Shown here: in pieces, positions 58,862 to 64,000 of the stretch
Position numbering within the stretch: position 1 is the stretch's first letter
Layout: every line of letters starts with the position of its first letter
Source of the DNA: Neoakkermansia glycaniphila
GTDB taxonomy: Bacteria > Verrucomicrobiota > Verrucomicrobiia > Verrucomicrobiales > Akkermansiaceae
NCBI RefSeq assembly: GCF_001683795.1
Contig: NZ_LIGX01000041.1
Location: 62,001-126,000, forward strand
Direction of reading: 5' to 3'
DNA: 64,000 nucleotides
The notes under the pieces: model-generated
What the model saw: the letters and a program-made list of their open reading frames with translations, nothing else
Database searches by the model: none
Told to the model about the DNA's origin: nothing
Program-made: the position numbers and the translations under genes

Positions 58862-60274
58862 TTAGTGAATGTTGAAGATTTCGCGTGCATCCGAGACTTT
58901 GCCTGTGAGTGCGGCGGCGGCTACCATGACGGGGCTCATGAGCAGGGTGCGGCCTGTGGGGCTGCCCTGGCGGCCCTTGAAGTTGCGGTTCGACGAGCTG
59001 GCGCAAACCTGGTCGCCGACGAGTTTGTCGGGGTTCATGGCAAGGCACATGGAACATCCGGCGAGGCGCCATTCGAAGCCCGCTTCGCGGAAGATGTCGG
59101 CGATGCCTTCCTCTTCGCATTGCTTGGCGGTCATTTGCGAACCCGGTACGGCGAGCGCCTTGATGCCGGGGGCGACTTTGCGGCCCTTGATGTAGTGGGC
59201 GACGGTGCGGAAGTCGGAGATGCGCCCGTTGGTGCAGGAGCCGATGAAGCAGACCTGCACCGGGAGGCCCTTGATGCGGCTGCCGGGTTCGAGCTTCATG
59301 TACTGGAGGGCTTCGACGGTGGCTTTGCGCGTGTCGGCATTGGCTGCATCGTCCGGGGAGGGAACGGTTTGGTCGATGCCGATGTTCTGGTCGGGAGAGA
59401 TGCCCCAGGTAACGGTGGGTGCGATGTCTTCCGCAGAGATGGTGACGATGTCGTCGTAAACGGCGTCCGGATCGGAAGCGAAGCTCTTCCAGCGGGCGAC
59501 GGCTTCATCCCATGCCTGGCCGGTGGGGGCGAAGAGGCGGCCCTTGATGTATTCGAAGGTGGTTTCGTCCGGGTTGATGTAGCCGCAGCGCGCTGCGCCT
59601 TCGATGGCGAGGTTGCAGAGAGTGAGGCGTTCGTCCATGCTCATGGCGTCGATGGTGGAGCCGCCGAATTCGTAGGCGTAGCCGAGTCCGCCGTTGGCGC
59701 CGAGCAGGCCGATGATGTGGAGGGCCACGTCCTTGGCGGTGACGCCGGGCCGCAGTTTGCCTTCGACCCGTACGTTGCGGACTTTCAGGGGGGTCTGCGC
59801 GAGTGTCTGCGTAGCCAGTACGTCGCGCACCTGCGTGGTGCCGATGCCCATGGCGATGGAGCCGAACGCGCCGTGGGTGGCGGTGTGGGAATCGCCGCAG
59901 ACGATGGTCATGCCGGGCTGGGTGATGCCGAGCTCGGGGCCGACCATGTGGACGATGCCCTGAAGGCCTGAAGGCATGTCGAACATGCGGATGCCGTTTT
60001 CAGCGCAGTTTTTGCGGATTTCGCGGAGCATGGCTTCCGCGCGTTCGTCGGCGAGGGGTTCGGACTGGTCGTCGGTCGGGATGATATGGTCCACCGTGGC
60101 GAATGTACGTTCGGGGTGGATGACTTTGAGCCCGAGATCGCGGAGCATGCCGAAGGCCTGCGGAGAGGTGACTTCGTGCATGAAATGCGTCGCAATGAAG
60201 AGTTGCGTGCGCCCGTCCGGCAGGATGCCGACTTTGTGCGCGTCCCAGACTTTTTGATATAATGTCTTGCCCAT
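58862..60274 (-). CDS. leuC: 3-isopropylmalate dehydratase large subunit
   Basis: 470 residues. The three cysteines that bind the Fe-S cluster are found in [15 protein letters not shown] and [23 protein letters not shown] is the usual start, and [39 protein letters not shown] and [11 protein letters not shown] belong to the aconitase fold. It forms an enzyme with LeuD. The gene is divergent from the MenC-like gene; a TTGACG element at 60314-60309 with a weak -10 box lies upstream of ATG 60274. leuD follows 21 bases downstream. Confidence 0.97.
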   Translation of the reverse strand: MGKTLYQKVWDAHKVGILPDGRTQLFIATHFMHEVTSPQAFGMLRDLGLKVIHPERTFATVDHIIPTDDQSEPLADERAEAMLREIRKNCAENGIRMFDMPSGLQGIVHMVGPELGITQPGMTIVCGDSHTATHGAFGSIAMGIGTTQVRDVLATQTLAQTPLKVRNVRVEGKLRPGVTAKDVALHIIGLLGANGGLGYAYEFGGSTIDAMSMDERLTLCNLAIEGAARCGYINPDETTFEYIKGRLFAPTGQAWDEAVARWKSFASDPDAVYDDIVTISAEDIAPTVTWGISPDQNIGIDQTVPSPDDAANADTRKATVEALQYMKLEPGSRIKGLPVQVCFIGSCTNGRISDFRTVAHYIKGRKVAPGIKALAVPGSQMTAKQCEEEGIADIFREAGFEWRLAGCSMCLAMNPDKLVGDQVCASSSNRNFKGRQGSPTGRTLLMSPVMVAAAALTGKVSDAREIFNIH

Positions 60275-60285
60275 ATCTACCGCAT

Positions 60286-60314
60286 AGGATGGCCTGATTT
60301 TCGCTTTCCGTCAA
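60286..60314 (-). promoter_or_regulatory. Candidate promoter of leuCD
   Basis: Minus strand TTGACG (60314-60309) - 17 bases - CATCCT (60291-60286), 11 bases before ATG 60274. The -35 box is good, the -10 box poor. Confidence 0.4.
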
Positions 60315-60432
60315 GTGGTGAAGTCACACTCTTCTTCTTCTTCTGTGTCTTACAGAAGGTAGAGAGGCGGAGGAAGGCGGTTTGTCGCAATTTCTGCGTG
60401 ACGGAGTGCGGCAGGTGTGGTTCAATAGGGCT

Positions 60433-61380
60433 ATGTTCTATTCTCCTTACACATTGGTTCCTTGCGGAGCCCTGAGTGCGCGCTCTGCGGCGCAACCCCG
60501 GCATGGCGTGCTGTTGCGGAACGATGAAGGCGGTTATGGCTGCCTCCAGACATGGCCGGAGCTGGGAGACCCGACGCTGGACGAGGAGCTGGATGCGATC
60601 CGCGACGGCAAGCCGCTGCGCCTCGGAGCCCGCGCGTTGAAATGCGCGATGCTGGACGGCGAGGCCCGTGCGAAGAAGGTGAACATGTTCGACGGCTATA
60701 CGGTGCCGCTCAGCCATGCGACTTTGCCCGTGAGCGCGACTCCCTTTATGGTGCACACCCTGCACCAGCGCGGCTTCCGTACGGGCAAATTGAAGCTTTT
60801 GCCGAATCTTCCGGCGACGATCGAGAAGCTGATGAACCTGGCTGCGATGGTGCCCGAATGGAAGTGGCGCCTCGATTTCAACGCGACGTTGACGCCGGAA
60901 GGTTCGCTCGAATTCTGGGACATGCTGCCGGAAGCAATGCGCAAGCGTATCGACTTCATTGAAGATCCGTGCCCCTATACGGTGGAATCGTGGCAGATGC
61001 TGCAGGATGCCGGCCTTCCGCTGGGTTACGATATCGGCTCTCCCGATGCAACCTGCGGCGTGCCCTGCTGCACGAGCAAGCCGATGATCCGCGTCGTCAA
61101 GCCCGCCCGCGACCGCACGACGGAAGGCGTGCCCGTCTTCACCTCTTACATGGATCACCCGCTGGGCCAGCTCTGGGCCGCATGGTGCGCCGCCCGCTAC
61201 TACCACGGCAAGGATCCGAAGGATGTGCCCCTGTGCGGCCTTGTGACTCACCACGTATACCGAATGAACGATTTTTCGGAAGTTCTGGGCGCGGCGATCT
61301 ATCCGTCCATCAACCTGCCGGGTGGTACGGGACTCGGGTTCGACGAGCTGCTGGCAGCGCAGGAGTGGAAAACCCTGTAA
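60433..61380 (+). CDS. menC: o-Succinylbenzoate synthase-like enolase-superfamily enzyme
   Basis: 315 residues from ATG 60433. Enolase-superfamily features: a Lys-x-Lys region GKLKLLPN, metal ligands in RLDFNATL, FIEDPCPYT and LGYDIGSPDA, then KPARDRTTE with the second catalytic Lys. Late stretches TSYMDHPLGQLWAAWCAARYY fit OSBS enzymes of Bacteroidota/Verrucomicrobiota. MenC dehydrates SHCHC to o-succinylbenzoate in menaquinone synthesis. An in-frame start at 60382 would place the N-terminus upstream of a TTCAAT box six bases before 60433. A muconate- or mandelate-type relative is possible but less likely. The GyrI-like gene follows 10 bases downstream. Confidence 0.75.
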   Translation: MFYSPYTLVPCGALSARSAAQPRHGVLLRNDEGGYGCLQTWPELGDPTLDEELDAIRDGKPLRLGARALKCAMLDGEARAKKVNMFDGYTVPLSHATLPVSATPFMVHTLHQRGFRTGKLKLLPNLPATIEKLMNLAAMVPEWKWRLDFNATLTPEGSLEFWDMLPEAMRKRIDFIEDPCPYTVESWQMLQDAGLPLGYDIGSPDATCGVPCCTSKPMIRVVKPARDRTTEGVPVFTSYMDHPLGQLWAAWCAARYYHGKDPKDVPLCGLVTHHVYRMNDFSEVLGAAIYPSINLPGGTGLGFDELLAAQEWKTL

Positions 61381-61390
61381 GCATCGCGCC

Positions 61391-62017
61391 ATGCCGGGGA
61401 AATACGAATGGAGAAAGGCGGAGAAGGCCTTGTATCTGCCTTCCTGCCGACCAGCGCGGATCGACGTGCCTCCCTGCTCTTTCTTGATGATGGAAGGGCG
61501 CGGCGATCCGAACGGCCCGGAGTTTGCCTCTTGTGTGGAGATTCTGTACGCCCTGTCGTACGGCATCCGCATGTTGCCGAAAAAGGGCATCGTGCCTGAA
61601 GGGTATGTCGAATATGCAGTTTATCCCCTTGAAGCGACGTGGGTGAACCCGGAAGATGGTTCTGCGGCTTCATTGGCCGGCAAGGACTTTGTGTACACGG
61701 CCATGATTCGCCAGCCTGCATTCGTGACGCAGGGCCTGGTGGAGCAGGTCATGGAAATGGTGGCGGCGAAGAAGAAGCTGCCGCGCCTGGGGGAAGCCGT
61801 CTTCGATACGGTGGATGAAGGGCTGTGCGTGCAGATGATGCATACCGGCCCGTATGATGACGAACCGGCAAGTTTCGCCGCGATGGATGCTTTCTGCGCG
61901 GAAGAAGGATTGATTCGTACTTCCTCTCGGCACCGTGAGATTTATTTGTCTGACCCGAGGAAGACGGAGCCGTCCAAGTGGAAGACGGTGCTGCGCTACG
62001 GCGTAAGGGAAGCGTGA
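61391..62017 (+). CDS. GyrI-like small-molecule-binding protein
   Basis: 208 residues from ATG 61391. PGKYEWRKAEKALYLPSCRPARIDVPPCSFLMMEGRGDPNGPEF and VQMMHTGPYDDEPASFAAMDAFCAEEGL are typical of the GyrI-like (SbmC/SOUL-like) domain that often ends transcription regulators; this copy is free-standing and carries a longer N-terminal piece. Related stand-alone proteins bind small hydrophobic or cationic compounds, and some hydrolyse cyclopropanoids or protect gyrase. It lies 10 bases after the MenC-like gene and is probably cotranscribed with it, then converges with a GNAT gene. Its ligand is unknown. Confidence 0.78.
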   Translation: MPGKYEWRKAEKALYLPSCRPARIDVPPCSFLMMEGRGDPNGPEFASCVEILYALSYGIRMLPKKGIVPEGYVEYAVYPLEATWVNPEDGSAASLAGKDFVYTAMIRQPAFVTQGLVEQVMEMVAAKKKLPRLGEAVFDTVDEGLCVQMMHTGPYDDEPASFAAMDAFCAEEGLIRTSSRHREIYLSDPRKTEPSKWKTVLRYGVREA

Positions 62018-62033
62018 GCGGGCGCCTGCGCAT

Positions 62034-62516
62034 TTACCGGGACGGTTCGGGCAGAATGTCCGTGTAAATGCCCGGTGTACTTCCTTCGATAGGCGTGGCG
62101 CCGACGCATTTCGCATAGAACTCCTGCGGGCCCACGCCGCCGATCACGGCATAGGCGTATCCCTGCGCGTAAAGATTTTCCAGGGCAGTGACGAGCAGGG
62201 CTTTGCCGAGTCCGTGCTGCCGGGTATCCGCGCCGACTCCCATCGGCCCGAGGAATCCTTTGGCCGTGACGTCGTAGCAGGCAAAGCCAAGAACGGTTTT
62301 GTCGCGGGTGGCGATGATGCAGGCAGCGGGCTGCCGGCTCATGGCGATTTTGAATTCGCTGACCCATTTCGGGCTGAAATGGGCGCCGATCCAGTCGGCG
62401 ACGAGATGGCGTTCGTAAGGTGCGGCGCGGCGAATGAGGATGCCGTCTTCCTTGAGATGCGAGCGCAGATCGCTTACATCCGGAAGGTCGTACAGGCGCA
62501 CGAGCATATCGATCAT
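62034..62516 (-). CDS. GNAT-family N-acetyltransferase
   Basis: 160 residues, one GNAT domain. LGPMGVGADTRQHGLGKALLV carries the acetyl-CoA pyrophosphate loop (R-Q-H-G-L-G-K), and AYAVIGGVGPQEFYAKCVGATPI is the usual C-terminal strand-helix with a Tyr that may protonate CoA. It starts at ATG 62516, six bases after a -10 box, so its mRNA is predicted to be leaderless. The promoter uses the T-run of the terminator that closes the upstream gene. Substrate cannot be told; converges with the GyrI-like gene. Confidence 0.85.
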   Translation of the reverse strand: MIDMLVRLYDLPDVSDLRSHLKEDGILIRRAAPYERHLVADWIGAHFSPKWVSEFKIAMSRQPAACIIATRDKTVLGFACYDVTAKGFLGPMGVGADTRQHGLGKALLVTALENLYAQGYAYAVIGGVGPQEFYAKCVGATPIEGSTPGIYTDILPEPSR

Positions 62517-62522
62517 GGGTGG

Positions 62523-62552
62523 AGTGTATCGGCTGTTGAAAGTGTTTGTAAA
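62523..62552 (-). promoter_or_regulatory. Promoter of the GNAT gene, overlapping a terminator
   Basis: Minus strand TTTACA (62552-62547) - 18 bases - TACACT (62528-62523), six bases before ATG 62516. The -35 box is inside the T-run that follows the hairpin at 62556-62581. Confidence 0.6.
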
Positions 62553-62581
62553 AGAAAGGGCATCCGCGAAGGGATGCCCTT
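62546..62581 (-). terminator. Terminator of the 63683 gene
   Basis: A perfect 10-bp stem (62556-62565 with 62572-62581, AAGGGCATCC / GGATGCCCTT), loop of six bases, followed on the minus strand by TTCTTTTAC, 22 bases after the stop at 62604. Confidence 0.85.
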
Positions 62582-62603
62582 GAGGGAATGATGGTGCCGC
62601 TCG

Positions 62604-63683
62604 TTACTTCTTGGCTTCCGGCTTGTCGGCAGGTTTGTCAGCCGGTTTATCGGCAGGCTTGGCCTCGGCCGCAGGGGCTGCTGCCGGAGCGGCGGCGCCC
62701 TTCTGTTTTTCCAGAGAGTTGTAGTAATACTGGGCAAGCTGGTTCAGCTTGTCGTTCCTGGAACCGGGCGAGACTACATTGAGATAGATGTAGGCCAGAG
62801 CCGCGGCATCCTTGATGGCTTGCGGAGCTTTTTTCTTGTCGCTTTCCATCGGGGTATTGTTACCGTGCTTTTCGATGTAGGCGGCCGCTTCCGGCAGGAG
62901 GCTCAGGATGATGGCTGCACGACCCATGGCTTCAGCGGGGAGCTCCATGTAGCTGCCGTGGGAGGCGGCGATCGTGGTGCTGTAGGCGTCAATGGCTGCA
63001 TTGGCCTTGACGACGTTGTCGCGGTTGCTCAGATCGGGTGAATCGCCGAGCTGGCCCTGATAGGCGCGGCCCATGGCGTATTGAAGCCAGCCAAGTTCAG
63101 TCAGCGTCAAGTTGTTTTTGTTGCTGCTCAGGATCTTGTTGCCGTTTTCGATGATGGCGTCCCACTGCTTGTCGGCAATGTTGCCGAGCAATTCGGCGAC
63201 TTGGGCATGCAGCTTGTTTTCGGGCGTCAGGTCGGCGTTCGGAAGAGCGGCGGCGAGAGCCTTGACGGCGGCCCAGTCCTTCAGGCGGATCGCGGAGTCG
63301 ATTTCCAGCAGGGCGGAGCGGACGCTCAGGTTGCCGGGGATGGACTGGACGATTTTATAGGCTGTTTTGACTTTGGCGAAGCCCTGCTGGGCCTGCTGGA
63401 GCTTTCCGGCACGGAAAGCATCCACGGCTTCGGCAAAGGACTTCGGCGTCGAGATGTAGAACGTCGTGCAATCGCTGATGCGGCCGCCGATCGGGCTGCC
63501 GACGGCATTGCCGTTGCGCATCTGCACGGCCGTGAAGTTGTTTTTGCCGGAAACGCCGGTGATCAGATATTGGCCGCCCGGGATGTTTCTGCCCTGAATG
63601 AGGGCGGGGATTCCCGCCTGCTGGGCCTGGGAGAGGCTGCAGGTGGCGGCGAGTGTCAGGATGATACCTTTCAGTGTGTTCAT
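62604..63683 (-). CDS. Exported TPR-like protein with Lys/Pro/Ala/Asp tail
   Basis: 359 residues with a signal peptide (MNTLKGIILTLAATCSLSQAQ). A beta part (about 22-80, GGQYLITGVSGKNNFTAVQM) is followed by helical repeats (AFRAGKLQQAQQGFAKVKTAYKIV, LNQLAQYYYNSLEKQ) of TPR type. The last 50 residues are a disordered Ala/Pro/Lys run ending in three KPAD repeats (KPADKPADKPADKPEAKK), perhaps a wall- or polymer-binding tail. Several Asn/Gly-rich turns occur, but no catalytic motif. The start ATG 63683 lies 24 bases after the stop of the gene at 63708, suggesting an operon. Function unknown; a periplasmic or outer-membrane scaffold is likely. Confidence 0.7.
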   Translation of the reverse strand: MNTLKGIILTLAATCSLSQAQQAGIPALIQGRNIPGGQYLITGVSGKNNFTAVQMRNGNAVGSPIGGRISDCTTFYISTPKSFAEAVDAFRAGKLQQAQQGFAKVKTAYKIVQSIPGNLSVRSALLEIDSAIRLKDWAAVKALAAALPNADLTPENKLHAQVAELLGNIADKQWDAIIENGNKILSSNKNNLTLTELGWLQYAMGRAYQGQLGDSPDLSNRDNVVKANAAIDAYSTTIAASHGSYMELPAEAMGRAAIILSLLPEAAAYIEKHGNNTPMESDKKKAPQAIKDAAALAYIYLNVVSPGSRNDKLNQLAQYYYNSLEKQKGAAAPAAAPAAEAKPADKPADKPADKPEAKK

Positions 63684-63707
63684 GATCGTACTTGAGGTAG
63701 GATATTC

Positions 63708-64000
63708 TTAGCGGTTCTTGTTGCGTTCCAGCTCGGCGTTGATACGGCGGCGTTCCTTGGCTTCGCTCTGGACGGAGGAGTCGGAACGGTACTGTTCGAC
63801 GAGTTTTTCGACGGCGCGGAACTTATCCTGGTCGTCGCCGGACATCATGTCGAAGTTGCCTTTCATCTTGCGGATGAAGCCTTCGCCGAGGTCGTAGGCG
63901 AACAGTTTGTCGGACTTGGTAGTTCCCGAAGCCGGCTTGTTGCGCTTCCATGCGAGGATCATGGCTTTTTCGCAGGCCGGTGCCGAGACGCTGACGCGGG
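63708..64000 (-). CDS. C-terminal part of an unknown protein (5' end beyond window)
   Basis: The frame stays open to the window edge: an ATG lies at 63962, but codons before it (ending in SAPACEKA) have no stop, so it may be the interior of a longer protein. The visible 97 residues are soluble and helical, with FAYDLGEGFIRKMKGNFDMMSGDDQDKF and a basic Arg/Glu/Lys-rich end (KERRRINAELERNKNR). I do not recognise it. It precedes the TPR-like gene by 24 bases on the same strand. Confidence 0.55.
   Translation of the reverse strand, partial: RVSVSAPACEKAMILAWKRNKPASGTTKSDKLFAYDLGEGFIRKMKGNFDMMSGDDQDKFRAVEKLVEQYRSDSSVQSEAKERRRINAELERNKNR

Overview
The window looks like chromosomal DNA of a Verrucomicrobiota bacterium close to Akkermansia. 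The strongest evidence is a five-gene minus-strand block (1184-8890) whose order and products match the type IV pilus-like locus known from Akkermansia muciniphila as Amuc_1098 to Amuc_1102: secretin, membrane-anchored proteins including an Amuc_1100-like protein, a PilM/PilN-type protein and a secreted Amuc_1102-like protein. A cluster of secreted glycan-degrading enzymes and the fairly high G+C content agree with this. There is no rRNA, IS element, prophage or CRISPR array.

Layout. 1-826: 3' part of an N-acetylhexosamine kinase-like gene. 1118-8942: pilus-like operon with terminator and promoter. 9.1-11.2 kb: M42 aminopeptidase and lgt. 11.2-12.6 kb: tRNA-Tyr and tRNA-Asn, each with promoter and terminator, flanking a phosphodiesterase-like lipoprotein. 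12.8-15.3 kb: thioesterase, DegT-like PLP enzyme and two tandem paralogous lipoproteins. 15.4-25.7 kb: glycan locus (DUF4838/GH163-like, beta-helix protein with PDZ-like tail, pirin, GH20, GH2). 25.8-30.8 kb: avtA, yicC, gmk, acyltransferase and a secreted protein. 30.9-33.4 kb: carA-purA on the minus strand. 33.6-37.1 kb: YqjD/YqjE/YqjK-like trio, a lipoprotein, zupT and an L,D-transpeptidase. 37.3-50.96 kb: a plus-strand run with carB, a second L,D-transpeptidase, lysS, a PP2C phosphatase, a U32 peptidase, aroC, a small membrane operon with GtrA and a chloramphenicol-acetyltransferase homologue, cdaA with a very small CdaR-like protein, and bioD. 51-60.3 kb: a minus-strand run with two thioredoxin-like proteins, fba, lysA, an AI-2E-type exporter, an unknown gene and leuDC. 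60.4-64 kb: MenC-like enzyme, GyrI-like and GNAT proteins, and two secreted or unknown genes.

How it works together. The glycan locus encodes exported hydrolases that would release galactose and N-acetylhexosamines from mucin or N-glycans. The kinase at the left edge could phosphorylate the freed amino sugar. The pilus-like proteins are surface or envelope components. The rest is core metabolism (pyrimidine, purine, leucine, lysine, chorismate, biotin, menaquinone), envelope maturation and c-di-AMP signalling.

Expression signals are distinctive. Most start codons have no Shine-Dalgarno sequence. Many genes have a good -35/-10 promoter whose -10 box ends only 6 to 13 bases before the start codon, which predicts leaderless or nearly leaderless mRNAs. 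I used this to choose several starts.
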